DNA of 64,000 nucleotides from Bacteroidota bacterium (GTDB lineage: Bacteria; Bacteroidota; Bacteroidia; Chitinophagales; Chitinophagaceae), in NCBI GenBank assembly GCA_018267915.1, contig JAFDXN010000010.1, positions 1 through 64,000 on the forward strand, in the 5' to 3' direction. Position numbers and translations under genes: made by a program. The notes under the pieces were generated by a model. The model saw nothing but the letters and a program-made list of their open reading frames with translations. It was not told the DNA's origin and did not search any database. Shown here piece by piece: positions 8,997 through 18,199 of the stretch (position 1 is the stretch's first letter; each line of letters starts with the position of its first letter).

Positions 8997-9287
8997 ATGG
9001 CTACAGATACACAGCTGGCAACGTGGGAAGTGTTCATGCAGAGCAAACCGGGGGCCAACTACACACACCAGGGCAGCATACATGCTGCCGATGCGAAAAT
9101 GGCATTGCAAAACGCGAGAGATACCTACTCGCGCCGCAGCGAGGGCACAAGCATATGGGTAGTGCCTACGGAATCAATATTTGCATCGAGCCCCGGCGAT
9201 AAAGAAATGCTCTTTGACCCGGCAAGCGATAAGATATACAGGCTGCCAACGTTTTATAAGATACCCGACGGGGCAAAAAACATTTAA
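8997..9287 (+). CDS. paaB: phenylacetyl-CoA epoxidase subunit B
   Basis: Small structural subunit of the phenylacetyl-CoA epoxidase, which helps bridge PaaA/PaaC units. At 96 residues it is the normal size. The WEVFMQSKPGANYTHQGSIH beginning and the later SIWVVPTESI segment are typical of PaaB. It sits between paaA and paaC, with paaC starting only 1 base after its stop, so translation is probably coupled. Confidence 0.93.
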   Translation: MATDTQLATWEVFMQSKPGANYTHQGSIHAADAKMALQNARDTYSRRSEGTSIWVVPTESIFASSPGDKEMLFDPASDKIYRLPTFYKIPDGAKNI

Positions 9288-9288
9288 A

Positions 9289-10047
9289 ATGGCCGACCAA
9301 AACAATCTATTCAAATACCTGTTGCGCCTGGGCGACAATGCACTGGTATTATCGCACCGCCTGTCGGAATGGTGCAGCAGGGCGCCGCTCATCGAAGAAG
9401 ACCTGGCGCTGACCAATTTTTCGCTGGACATGATAGGCCGTGCACAGGCACTGCTGAAATATGCGGGCGAGGTAGAAGGCAAAGGCAGGACAGAAGACGA
9501 CCTGGCCTACAAGCGCGCGGAGCGCCAGTTTTACAACCACCTGGTAATGGAATTGCCAAATGGTGATTTTGCTTTCACGATGGCAAGACAACTGCTAGTA
9601 TCTGCGTTTGAGTGCCTGCTGTTCGAAGCGCTCAGCAACAGCAAGGATGAAACCATAGCCGCGATAGCGGCCAAGACGCTGAAAGAAGTGAAATACCACA
9701 GGGCGCATGCTGAGGACTGGGTGATACGCCTGGGTGATGGAACGGAAGAAAGCTACCAGCGTATGCAGCACGCGGTGAACGCACTGTGGATGTACACCGG
9801 CGAGCTATTTGAAGCGGACGAAGTGGATGCTGAACTTATCAGAGAAGGCATAGCAGTTGACCAGAACAGCCTGCGCCCACAATGGCAGGAATACATCGGC
9901 CAGGTACTCACCGAAGCAAAACTGCAGGTGCCTGCTGACGGCTACATGCAGACGGGCAGCCGCAAGGGTATACATACAGAACACCTGGGACATATACTGA
10001 GCGAAATGCAATACCTGCAACGCGCATATCCTGATGCAACATGGTAA
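9289..10047 (+). CDS. paaC: phenylacetyl-CoA epoxidase subunit C
   Basis: Ferritin-like structural partner of PaaA in the phenylacetyl-CoA epoxidase, 252 residues. Typical features are LGDNALVLSHRLSEWCSRAP near the N-terminus, LALTNFSLDMIGRA, and the EVKYHRAHAEDWVIRLGDGT helix. The ATG at 9289 lies immediately after paaB; in-frame extension further upstream would overlap paaB and is rejected. Its last 7 bases overlap the start of paaD, the usual arrangement for a co-translated complex. Confidence 0.94.
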   Translation: MADQNNLFKYLLRLGDNALVLSHRLSEWCSRAPLIEEDLALTNFSLDMIGRAQALLKYAGEVEGKGRTEDDLAYKRAERQFYNHLVMELPNGDFAFTMARQLLVSAFECLLFEALSNSKDETIAAIAAKTLKEVKYHRAHAEDWVIRLGDGTEESYQRMQHAVNALWMYTGELFEADEVDAELIREGIAVDQNSLRPQWQEYIGQVLTEAKLQVPADGYMQTGSRKGIHTEHLGHILSEMQYLQRAYPDATW

Positions 10048-10532
10048 CCACAGCATACACACGGGAAGAGATCATGGGCTACCTGTCGGAGATAGCGGAC
10101 CCCGAGATACCTGTGCTTACCATAGAGGAGATAGGCATGCTGCGCGATGTGCTGATAACGGAGAAAGGGTATGAGATCATATTGACGCCCACCTATACGG
10201 GCTGCCCGGCTATGGGGATCATAGAAGAAGATATAGAGCGCCTGCTTGCAGAGAAAGGGGTTGGGCCGGTAACAGTGAAGCTGGTGTATGCACCGGCATG
10301 GACAACAGACTGGATAACAGATGCGGCGAAAGAAAAGATGCGGAAGTACGGCATTTCGCCACCTGAACATTCATCGTGCAGCCAGGCATTTTCGGTAGGG
10401 AGTTCCGTTTCCTGTCCCAAATGCGGATCGGCAGATACACAACTCGTCAGCAGGTTTGGAGCTACTGCCTGCAAGGCGCTATACAAGTGCAATAGCTGTA
10501 AAGAGCCGTTTGAACATTTCAAGTGCCACTAA
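10041..10532 (+). CDS. paaD: phenylacetate pathway protein PaaD
   Basis: PaaD (also called PaaJ) is a SufT/MIP18-related protein thought to help assemble the iron or iron-sulfur centres of the phenylacetyl-CoA epoxidase system. The N-terminal MIP18-like domain shows IADPEIPVLTIEEIGML and TPTYTGCPAM; the C-terminus has a zinc-ribbon-like CPKCGS...CNSC region followed by CH, giving 163 residues as expected. It overlaps paaC by 7 bases. A terminator hairpin follows at 10551-10580, so the paa cluster ends here without paaE. Confidence 0.92.
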   Translation: MVTTAYTREEIMGYLSEIADPEIPVLTIEEIGMLRDVLITEKGYEIILTPTYTGCPAMGIIEEDIERLLAEKGVGPVTVKLVYAPAWTTDWITDAAKEKMRKYGISPPEHSSCSQAFSVGSSVSCPKCGSADTQLVSRFGATACKALYKCNSCKEPFEHFKCH

Positions 10533-10550
10533 CCATAAAATCGAGAAAAC

Positions 10551-10580
10551 GAGAGCGCACCCGGATGGGCGCGCTCTTTT
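10551..10580 (+). terminator. terminator after paaD
   Basis: Stem AGAGCGC (10552-10558) with GCGCTCT (10571-10577), followed by TTTT. It lies between the paa operon and a convergent gene and ends the operon. Confidence 0.75.
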
Positions 10581-10600
10581 CATTTTTTAAATGGATTTGC

Positions 10601-11830
10601 TTATTCTTTGACGAACTTAGCCGTGAACATTTCGGCGCCTGTGCTTACCTGCACGAAATAGATGCCGGCGGGTAGCGCGGTCACATTCATTTCTGTTTTG
10701 GCAGCAGATACCAGTTGCGCGTTGGCTACCAATTGACCTGTGGTGTTCAGTATCCTTACGTCGGCTTTTGCAACAGCTTTACCCAATGTTACCATCAGCC
10801 TGTCATTGGCGGGGTTAGGGGCCAGCATTAACTTAGCATTGCGTGCGATCTCTTCCCTTACTGCTGTACCACTGCATAGGCGATAAGCGGTCTTGCCGTT
10901 GCCATCCCATACGAAGAAACAGGAACCTGAAGCATTCCTACCACACACGGGGAAGTAGCTGGTAGGGAGGCCGGTGATGTACGGAGTGAAAGTCACACCA
11001 TCATCGGCGCTGATCTTAACCGGTACACCTGAATTACATGTAGCACCGTCGACAGTGATGAGTATCATGCCATTTGCGGAAGTTACGGAAAACACCTGGC
11101 AAAAGCCGTGCAATAGCGAGGTGTCGGTCTTAGCCCATGTAGCGCCGTGGTCGGTGCTTTTATAAAGACCATCGCCGAAAGCATCGCCGCCAAAGAGGCT
11201 ATTCCCCGATTTCGTCATAAACAAATACTTACCGGCAGGGTGACCTGTACCGGCCAATGTCCAGTTGAGGCCGTTGTCTGTGGTCTTGTATGCCCCGTTC
11301 TTGCCACCAACAAAGATGGTAGTGCCGTCGAACTGGAAATCGGTCATGGGCAGGTTAGGGGCTGTCGCTGCTGTGGCTGTGGTCATGTTGTTGGTAGAGT
11401 AATAGACACCCCCGTTAGTGAAGCTACCCCACGACACCATTATCGTATCGCCCACCGCTTCAATGTCGTTGATCCTATCTACCATAGGCATGCCTGTGGT
11501 GGACCATGAGCTGCCATTATTGGTGCTGATGTAAACGGTTGAATCGCTGCCGGCGTAGATCTTACCTGCCCCATCGGTGTAGACCGCCCTGATAGGCAAA
11601 TTACCTACCACAGCTTTTGTAAAAGTCAGGTTGGTCCAGGTGTCGCCGTCGTTAGTGCTTGAGAAGAGGCCTTTGTTGGTACAGGCAAACAAAACGTTGC
11701 CATAGCCCTTGAAACAATACAGGTTGGCGGCGGTGTCTGTGCCGCTTATTAGCTGGGGAATAGCCGCCCACTGCCCCATGGCCATTTGGCTAAAAAGGAG
11801 TGTAGCAATAAAGAAGTACAGTTTTTTCAT
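10601..11830 (-). CDS. T9SS-sorted protein with BNR/YCF48-like repeats
   Basis: A 409-residue secreted protein: signal peptide to about residue 19 (ending MAMGQ), then repeats of the form STNDGDTWTNLT, STNNGSSWSTTG, TTDNGLNWTLAG and STDHGATWAKTD, which are the Asp-box/BNR-type turns found in sialidase-like and YCF48-like beta-propellers. The C-terminal ANP-x-D sorting domain (from about residue 337, LMLAPNPANDRLMVTL) sends it through the T9SS. The catalytic residues of sialidases cannot be recognised, so an enzymatic role is not supported. It is convergent with the paa operon. Confidence 0.85.
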   Translation of the reverse strand: MKKLYFFIATLLFSQMAMGQWAAIPQLISGTDTAANLYCFKGYGNVLFACTNKGLFSSTNDGDTWTNLTFTKAVVGNLPIRAVYTDGAGKIYAGSDSTVYISTNNGSSWSTTGMPMVDRINDIEAVGDTIMVSWGSFTNGGVYYSTNNMTTATAATAPNLPMTDFQFDGTTIFVGGKNGAYKTTDNGLNWTLAGTGHPAGKYLFMTKSGNSLFGGDAFGDGLYKSTDHGATWAKTDTSLLHGFCQVFSVTSANGMILITVDGATCNSGVPVKISADDGVTFTPYITGLPTSYFPVCGRNASGSCFFVWDGNGKTAYRLCSGTAVREEIARNAKLMLAPNPANDRLMVTLGKAVAKADVRILNTTGQLVANAQLVSAAKTEMNVTALPAGIYFVQVSTGAEMFTAKFVKE

Positions 11831-11941
11831 GTTGTCAGCTTTAGTCTTTAATGATTAAAATTTCTCAACACAAAAATATTTCCGGATTTAACGCAAGATT
11901 ATCCGTGCGGCTGGGTATTTTAGAAAGGAAGCATCTACGTG

Positions 11942-13123
11942 TTACACGGTATCTGAGGCCGGTCTGCGGACGGCGAAAATGATATAGAGGGCTGCCAGGA
12001 GGGCAGCAGTAGCGGTAACGAGCATAGTGGCAGTGGCCCCAAATTCCATCCACAGCAAGCCGCTAATACTACTGGCTAAAAGTGCAAAAATGCTCTGAAA
12101 AGCCGTGAAGGTGCCTATGGCCGTCGCGGTGTCTTTGGCATCGGTGATATTAGATATCCAGGCTTTGGCGATACCCTCCGTTGCAGCAGCATAAATACCG
12201 TAGACAAAGAACATCGCGAAGAACATACTCAGATGGTGCCCGAGGCCCATGCCTGCATAAACCAAAGCAAATGCCAGCAGCCCAAAGACGAAGACATTCT
12301 TCAAGCCCAGACGGTCGGCGAGGATCCCGATGGGAAAGGAGGCTGCTGCGTAGATGACATTGTAAAAGATATACACGCCTATGGTGCCCGAATCGCTAAC
12401 GCCCGCCTCTTTGATCTTCAGTAGGAGGAAAACATCGGAACTGTTGAAGAGTGTAAAGAAAAGCAGGCCTATTAGCAGCTTCCGGTATACAGCGGGGCTT
12501 GTTTTCCAGTAGCGGAAGAAATCGAGAAAGTACGTTTTGGGTACTGCGCCATCGGGCCTGCGCTTTCTCTCCTTTAAAAGATAGGTGAGCAGAATAGCAA
12601 CTAACCCGGGAAAGAAAGCGATGAAAAAAAGTGTTTTATAGCGGGCGGGGAAATAATAGAGAAAGACTAAAGCGAGCGTGGGGCCGAGGAATGCCCCGGT
12701 GGTGTCCATGGCACGGTGAAAGCCGAATACCCTACCCTTGGTTTGAGGCGTGGCCTCGTCGGAGAGCATAGCGTCACGGGCGCCGGTGCGGATGCCTTTG
12801 CCGATACGGTCGAGGCTACGGGCGGTAAATATCCAGAGGGGGAAGGTGAGTATAGCCATCATAGGTTTGGATATGGCGCTTAACGTATAGCCGAGCCGGA
12901 CGTAGGGGACACGCAGGCCTTTATTATCGGATAGCTTGCCGAAGTAACCCTTGCTTAATCCCGCGATAGCTTCGGCCACCCCCTCCAGCACCCCGATCAT
13001 CAATACTGAGAAATTGATGCTTTTGAGGTAAATGGGCATGACCGGATATAACATTTCGCTGGCTATGTCTGTAAACAGGCTAACCATCGACAGTATCCAT
13101 ATGGTTCTGGTGATCGCTTTCAT
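11942..13123 (-). CDS. MFS transporter
   Basis: A 393-residue inner-membrane carrier of the major facilitator superfamily with about 12 hydrophobic segments. The loop GYFGKLSDNKGLRVPYVRLG after the second helix is the MFS motif A, and RSLDRIGKGIRTGARDAMLSD resembles the family of bacterial MFS proteins annotated only as permeases. The cytoplasmic middle loop KERKRRPDG divides the two halves. I place the start at ATG 13123 because upstream codons run into the divergent gene's leader and do not fit the family. The substrate is unknown. Confidence 0.85.
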   Translation of the reverse strand: MKAITRTIWILSMVSLFTDIASEMLYPVMPIYLKSINFSVLMIGVLEGVAEAIAGLSKGYFGKLSDNKGLRVPYVRLGYTLSAISKPMMAILTFPLWIFTARSLDRIGKGIRTGARDAMLSDEATPQTKGRVFGFHRAMDTTGAFLGPTLALVFLYYFPARYKTLFFIAFFPGLVAILLTYLLKERKRRPDGAVPKTYFLDFFRYWKTSPAVYRKLLIGLLFFTLFNSSDVFLLLKIKEAGVSDSGTIGVYIFYNVIYAAASFPIGILADRLGLKNVFVFGLLAFALVYAGMGLGHHLSMFFAMFFVYGIYAAATEGIAKAWISNITDAKDTATAIGTFTAFQSIFALLASSISGLLWMEFGATATMLVTATAALLAALYIIFAVRRPASDTV

Positions 13124-13220
13124 TTCATTACTAAAGGTAACAAACCACGGCCTGGGAATTAATAATTCTATAATTTTAAGCCGTTGCATCAAATCATCTT
13201 GCATCACCCAATCTAAGCGT

Positions 13221-14426
13221 ATGAATCTCAAGCTGATATTAATAAGCTGTTTAGGATTGTTGTCAAACCCCATGTGCTATGCACAGCCGGGCTGCACGGA
13301 TCCTTATGCAACGAACTATAACCCAGGCGCGACCAGTAATGATGGTTCATGTGTTTATGCCGTGACCCACGACACTATGCAACTGCGCGCACAACTGCCG
13401 GCAGCGCTCACAGAGAGCTCCGGCCTTGCCTGGGACAATGGGAAATTATGGTCGCATAATGACAGCAGTAATCCTGCGTCTTTCTTCAGCATAGACACCA
13501 ATGACGGGCACATCATCCAGAAGGTGAACATTACTAATCACAGTAATATCGACTGGGAAGACATAGCAGCAGATGATAACTACATATACATCGGGGACTT
13601 CGGCAATAACAACGGCGACAGGACGGACCTGAGGATACTTAAAGTTGCGAAATCAGCCATTACGGGAGACACAGCCAACGTGACCGCACAGGTGATATCT
13701 TTCTCCTATGCCGATCAGGCTTCCCACGCTTCCAACCCACTTAACAATTACGATTGCGAGGCGCTTATTTCGATCGGCGACTCGCTGTATATTTTCACTA
13801 AAGACCGTGGCGACCTGCAAACACGTGTATATAAGATGCCGAAAACTCCCGGCAGCTACGTGCTCAGCCCCTACACCAGTTTCAATGTAAATGGCGCAAT
13901 TACCGGCGCGAGCTACAATGCAGCGACACACGAGATCGTGTTGATAGGCTATACCTTGCTGAAAACTTATTCATTTCTCTGGTTCCTGAACGACTACCAG
14001 GGCGATATGTTCTTTTCCGGGAACAAACGCAGGATAGAGATCGGCGGCAACAGCGAATGGCAAACGGAAGGAATAGAATTTATTTCCTCTGATCGGTTTT
14101 TTGTTTCCAATGAAACTGCTACCGTGCCTGCCTCGCTGTTTATCGGGCATAAGAACTGGTTGTCGGCGGTTAGTGTGCCGGATGTGCAGTCCGGGCTTAA
14201 ATACAGTGTGTTTCCCAACCCAGCCGGCAAGACGATCACGATCGCAGAATTAGGTGGTAAAAACTCATACCGGGTCATGAACATGGGGGGCAAAGAGGTA
14301 TTATCTGGCACGGCAGACCCGAAACACAATACTATCGGGCTTGACAAGTTGAAGACAGGTATCTATTTACTGGAGCTTGCCGACGACAAGGGGGGAAAAT
14401 TTATTCAGCGCATCACTAAAGACTGA
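13221..14426 (+). CDS. T9SS-sorted secreted protein with Cys-rich N-terminal motif
   Basis: A 401-residue secreted protein. After a signal peptide (to about residue 22, CYAQ) comes the motif GCTDPYATNYNPGATSNDGS followed by Cys, a short disulfide-bearing module frequent in Bacteroidota surface proteins. The body (SSGLAW, WSHNDSSNPASFF, DWEDIAADDNYIYIGDFGNN) resembles a propeller-like domain seen in similar secreted proteins; its ligand is unknown. A C-terminal sorting domain begins at YSVFPNPAGK. The ATG at 13221 gives a clean signal peptide. It is divergent from the MFS gene with 97 bases between, and 27 bases upstream of the kinase gene. Confidence 0.82.
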   Translation: MNLKLILISCLGLLSNPMCYAQPGCTDPYATNYNPGATSNDGSCVYAVTHDTMQLRAQLPAALTESSGLAWDNGKLWSHNDSSNPASFFSIDTNDGHIIQKVNITNHSNIDWEDIAADDNYIYIGDFGNNNGDRTDLRILKVAKSAITGDTANVTAQVISFSYADQASHASNPLNNYDCEALISIGDSLYIFTKDRGDLQTRVYKMPKTPGSYVLSPYTSFNVNGAITGASYNAATHEIVLIGYTLLKTYSFLWFLNDYQGDMFFSGNKRRIEIGGNSEWQTEGIEFISSDRFFVSNETATVPASLFIGHKNWLSAVSVPDVQSGLKYSVFPNPAGKTITIAELGGKNSYRVMNMGGKEVLSGTADPKHNTIGLDKLKTGIYLLELADDKGGKFIQRITKD

Positions 14427-14453
14427 TGCTGAAAAAGATCAATAGAGTAAGCA

Positions 14454-16388
14454 TTGAGCAAAGCAGCGCGCATACTATTAATACTTTTCTGGCCTCTGCT
14501 TTCCTATGCCGATAACAAGCCACTACTCTACTCCATATCCGAAAAGGACGGACTGAGCGACAATGTAGTTAATTGCTTTTTTAAAGACAGTCGCGGCATC
14601 ATGTGGATGGGCACCAACTACGGGCTCAACAGCTACGATGGCTCAGAGATCAGTAATTATCTTGCCGGGAAGGACAATAGCCTGCCGGACAATGTAATAA
14701 GTGATATAAAGGAAGATTCCGGCTATTGCTTCTGGATCGCTACCGGAAATGGCCTGTGCAGGTATGATGCAGGGAGACAGCGCTTCAGCACATTTCGCTT
14801 CAGCAATGATAACAGTGTCCTAAATCGCTACTATAGCCTCACTATTGCTGGCGATAATATCTTTTTGGCCTGCGAAAAAGGGCTGGTTTCATTTAACAAG
14901 AACAGCAAAAGATTCCGGCTCTTAAACAATCCGTCCGGGGCGCTAAGCAATAAGATCAATAAAGTATACAGGGACCGCAAAGACCGCATATGGCTTGCCA
15001 CATCAATGGGCCTGTGGCGGTACGATCTTGCCACAGCTCATTTTAGATGTGCCGATTCACCGGAAAACGACAAGCTTTTTGAAGGTTTCGTTACGGATAT
15101 ATTCGAAGACCATTCCGGCGATATATGGTTCGGCACATGGAACAAGGGCCTGAAACGCCTGGACACAAATGGCCAGGTGAAAGACTACCTGGATTTGCCC
15201 GGCAGTCATTCCAATGTGGTCACGATCACCGAACAAGTGGACGAGGCCGGCCGCTACCATATCTGGCTTAGCAACTATCCCGGCTGGCTGGAAGCTGAAC
15301 AAAATCGCTTCATGGCGTTCAACATCCCAGGAACGGGAAATGAAGCTATAACCACATCGAACCGTATGTATTGCGATCGTGACGGGCTGCTGTGGATATC
15401 AACGACACAAGGCGTTAAGATATACAACCCCCGAAAGCAGTTCTTTCACACCGCCGTGCTTTCGAACGGTGCTCCGATCACCACTCAAGGTGTTACACTG
15501 CTGCCTATGCAAAAGGGCTTTTTGCTTGGCGCACAGGCAAGCAGTGGACTATTGCAATTCAATGATTCGATGCGCGTGATTCGCAACCTGTCAACTATAA
15601 CGAATGGCGATGGGGCCACGCTGTTCATCCAGACAGATACAAAAAGGAATTACTGGGTATCCTCAACCACCGGAATCCTTGAAGCGGACCCGGGCTTTCG
15701 GGTATTGCATAAGTATACACACAAGCCCGGGGACAACAAATCTTTACCCAGGAACTTTGTCAACTCGTTACTTTTTAAAAAGGATGGTTCGACCTGGATA
15801 TTCCCCTGGCAAAAAGGCATATGGCAATTGGAATCACAAACTTTCAAACCGGTGGTTACCGGCAAGGATAGTTTGCTGCACGATGCCAATATCGCTAAAG
15901 CCCTTGAAGACGATGAGGGCACGATATGGTTTGCAGACTATGCGAACGGCCTGTACAAATACGAACCTGGAATAAACAAACTTACCAACCCAATATCGGC
16001 TAGACGAGTAAGCAATGAGTACCTGATCGGCAACAAATTGTGGATAGCCACAGCGGGCGAATTATATTGCATTGATGTAAAAAATGACAAGGCCGAAACT
16101 TATCTGCTACCAAAAAAATACAACAAATACCTCTACGACTTCGCTCCGGACAACGCAGGAAATATCTGGCTTGCCGTGAAAGGCGGTTTGCTGGCTTTCA
16201 ATATTCGATCTAAAACATTTCGTCAGTTTACTGAGAGCGATGGCCTTTACAGCAACAACGCCGACCTCAGCCTCGCATGTTTGAATGATGGCCGGATGAT
16301 TATGGCCGGAAGCACGTACCTGACCTGGTTTGACCCGGCAAAAATACTGGACAACAAAAATCCCAGTCTTTGCTCTTCACACGTTTAG
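14454..16388 (+). CDS. propeller sensor kinase, N-terminal part (frameshifted)
   Basis: Periplasmic sensor part of a hybrid-type receptor kinase. From a TTG start it has a signal peptide (LLILFWPLLSYA) and then two-component-regulator propeller repeats: GLSDNVVNCFFKDSRG..MWMGT, LPDNVISDIKEDSG..FWIAT, VTDIFEDHSGDIWFGTWNKG and more, filling the 644 residues. These repeats normally form two seven-bladed propellers followed by a Y_Y_Y domain, a membrane helix and a kinase. Here the frame closes right after the last propeller strand (FDPAKILDNKNPS) and the rest lies in another frame at 16370-17398. A one-base change in the A5 run at 16356-16360 would join them. Confidence 0.85.
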   Translation: MSKAARILLILFWPLLSYADNKPLLYSISEKDGLSDNVVNCFFKDSRGIMWMGTNYGLNSYDGSEISNYLAGKDNSLPDNVISDIKEDSGYCFWIATGNGLCRYDAGRQRFSTFRFSNDNSVLNRYYSLTIAGDNIFLACEKGLVSFNKNSKRFRLLNNPSGALSNKINKVYRDRKDRIWLATSMGLWRYDLATAHFRCADSPENDKLFEGFVTDIFEDHSGDIWFGTWNKGLKRLDTNGQVKDYLDLPGSHSNVVTITEQVDEAGRYHIWLSNYPGWLEAEQNRFMAFNIPGTGNEAITTSNRMYCDRDGLLWISTTQGVKIYNPRKQFFHTAVLSNGAPITTQGVTLLPMQKGFLLGAQASSGLLQFNDSMRVIRNLSTITNGDGATLFIQTDTKRNYWVSSTTGILEADPGFRVLHKYTHKPGDNKSLPRNFVNSLLFKKDGSTWIFPWQKGIWQLESQTFKPVVTGKDSLLHDANIAKALEDDEGTIWFADYANGLYKYEPGINKLTNPISARRVSNEYLIGNKLWIATAGELYCIDVKNDKAETYLLPKKYNKYLYDFAPDNAGNIWLAVKGGLLAFNIRSKTFRQFTESDGLYSNNADLSLACLNDGRMIMAGSTYLTWFDPAKILDNKNPSLCSSHV

Positions 16389-17398
16389 TTGCGGGAGGTG
16401 TAACGAAGAATACCACTAATGACGCTTATCATGTGGCATGGAACGAGCAAAATGTAGCATTCCGCTGGGCAACACCCAGTTTTTCAAACCCGCTGGGCAA
16501 TCAATATTATTACCTGCTCAAGGGCGTAGATAAGGACTGGCAATATGCAGGTAACAAAGGGCTTGCCACCTATAATAACCTGGCACCCGGCGCTTACACA
16601 TTCATTTATAAAGCTACAAACGCCGATGGGCGAATGACACCTGAAAGCAGTATTACCCTGATCGTAGAACCGCCATTCTGGCAAACCTTATGGTTCCGCG
16701 GCCTTTGCCTGGTGATAATAGGCTCCGGCTTTTTCTACGCGGTAAGATATATTTCGCAGAGGAACCTTAAGGAACGGTTACTGACACTGGAAAAGGAGCA
16801 GGCGGTGGAGCGCGAACGCAACCGCATCAGCCGTGACATGCACGATGAATTGGGCAGTGGCCTTACCAAAATAGCTATCCTGACCGAAGTAACAAAGACA
16901 CAAGCGGGCCAAACAACGGTAACGCTGGACAAGATCAGCGAAACCGCGCGTGTGCTTGTCGACAACCTCGATGAAATGGTATGGGCACTCAACCCGAAGA
17001 ACGACTCGCTGGATAAACTCGCTGCCTACATAGCCGAATACGCAAACAGGTTCCTGGAAGGAACAAATATCGATTGCATAGTGTCGCTGCCCGACGATAT
17101 TCCCGCCATTTCCATAACCGAAGAAAAGCGCCGGAATATATTCATGACCGCGAAGGAATTTTTAAATAATACTGTAAAGCATAGCCACGCAAGCCTGGCG
17201 ACCATCGAAGTGAAAGCGCAACAGGGCTTGTTTACGATCACGCTTACGGACAACGGTCGCGGTTTCGACACAGTATATTCGGGTGGTACGGGAAACGGGC
17301 TTAACAATATGAAGCAGCGCATCGCTGATATCGGCGGTAAGGCAACCCTAAGCTCGTCAGCAAACGGCACTTTTCTGGGTATCAGCTGCCCTATCTAA
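16370..17398 (+). CDS. propeller sensor kinase, C-terminal kinase part (frameshifted)
   Basis: Continuation of the preceding reading frame in the -1 register. It has the end-of-propeller strand and Y_Y_Y domain (YYYLLKGVDKDWQYAG...NNLAPGAYTFIYKA), one membrane helix (LWFRGLCLVIIGSGFFYAV), a HisKA_3 dimerisation helix with the phospho-accepting histidine in ISRDMHDELGSGLTKIA, and a HATPase domain (EFLNNTVKHSHAS, TDNGRGFD, GGTGNGLNNMKQRI). The nominal TTG start lies inside the previous gene, so an independent protein would lack a sensor and a signal sequence. The NarL-type regulator 67 bases downstream is the likely partner. Confidence 0.85.
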   Translation: MLFTRLVAGGVTKNTTNDAYHVAWNEQNVAFRWATPSFSNPLGNQYYYLLKGVDKDWQYAGNKGLATYNNLAPGAYTFIYKATNADGRMTPESSITLIVEPPFWQTLWFRGLCLVIIGSGFFYAVRYISQRNLKERLLTLEKEQAVERERNRISRDMHDELGSGLTKIAILTEVTKTQAGQTTVTLDKISETARVLVDNLDEMVWALNPKNDSLDKLAAYIAEYANRFLEGTNIDCIVSLPDDIPAISITEEKRRNIFMTAKEFLNNTVKHSHASLATIEVKAQQGLFTITLTDNGRGFDTVYSGGTGNGLNNMKQRIADIGGKATLSSSANGTFLGISCPI

Positions 17399-17465
17399 CA
17401 CTTTTTTACTACGCCGTTTGTATAAGCAAAGCAATACTTTAGCAGTAAAATCAATAATATAACCA

Positions 17466-18086
17466 GTGATCAAAGTAGCGATAGCCGAAGATGTTGAAGA
17501 TATCCGCAGCGGACTCCACCTTATAATCAGCAGCACCGAGGGCTTTGTGTGTGACTGTGTGTGCAAGAACGGCTCAGAAGCGCTCGATATGATACCTGTC
17601 TATAAACCCCATGTTGTATTGATGGACATCAACATGCCCTACATTAATGGCGTTGAAGTGGTGCGCAGGTTGAAACCACAGCTTCCTGATACGCAATTCA
17701 TGATGTGCACCGTGTACGACGAGGATGAACACGTGTTCGACAGCCTGAAGGCGGGCGCCAGTGGATACATATTGAAGAAAACGCCACCTGCGAAGCTACT
17801 GGAAGCCATATCGGACATTTATAAAGGGGGATCGCCTATGAGCAGCACCATTGCCCGCAAAGTGCTGAATTCATTTAACGACAGCCATGTGCAACAACCT
17901 GTCGACTCACTGTCCGTGCGCGAAAAAGAGATATTACAACTGCTGGGGAAAGGAATGCAATATAAAATGATAGCCGATGCACTATCGCTCAGCACCGAGA
18001 CCGTGCGCACACACATACGCAACATTTATGAGAAGCTCCAGGTCCATACCCGGACGGAGGCACTAAGGAAAGCTTACAAAAGCTAA
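17466..18086 (+). CDS. NarL/FixJ-type response regulator
   Basis: A 206-residue DNA-binding response regulator. The N-terminal receiver has the acidic pair ED near residue 8, the phospho-acceptor Asp in VVLMDINMPYINGVEV, and Lys in YILKKTPP. The C-terminal LuxR/GerE helix-turn-helix reads SVREKEILQLLGKGMQYKMI and SLSTETVRTHIRNIYEKL. Translation starts at GTG 17466; no ATG fits. It follows the propeller-kinase gene in the same direction and is probably its output partner. If the kinase is truly broken, this regulator may be an orphan. Confidence 0.9.
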   Translation: MIKVAIAEDVEDIRSGLHLIISSTEGFVCDCVCKNGSEALDMIPVYKPHVVLMDINMPYINGVEVVRRLKPQLPDTQFMMCTVYDEDEHVFDSLKAGASGYILKKTPPAKLLEAISDIYKGGSPMSSTIARKVLNSFNDSHVQQPVDSLSVREKEILQLLGKGMQYKMIADALSLSTETVRTHIRNIYEKLQVHTRTEALRKAYKS

Positions 18087-18199
18087 GTACTACTCTTTTA
18101 CTACCACTGCGGTATATGCCGTCAACATCACCATAGATAGGTTTGCAGAACGATTTTAACGAGAAAATCGGGAGCCAAATTGTTCATAAAATCTATATA

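Noticed and set aside
8229..9110. Long minus-strand open frame of 293 codons opposite paaA/paaB.
   Set aside because: It mirrors strongly supported paa genes, has an abnormal composition rich in His, Cys and Arg, and no start signal.
16370..16388. Programmed -1 frameshift to join the propeller kinase halves.
   Set aside because: The A5 run does not make a canonical slippery heptamer in the right frame, and no stimulatory structure is evident; an indel is simpler.
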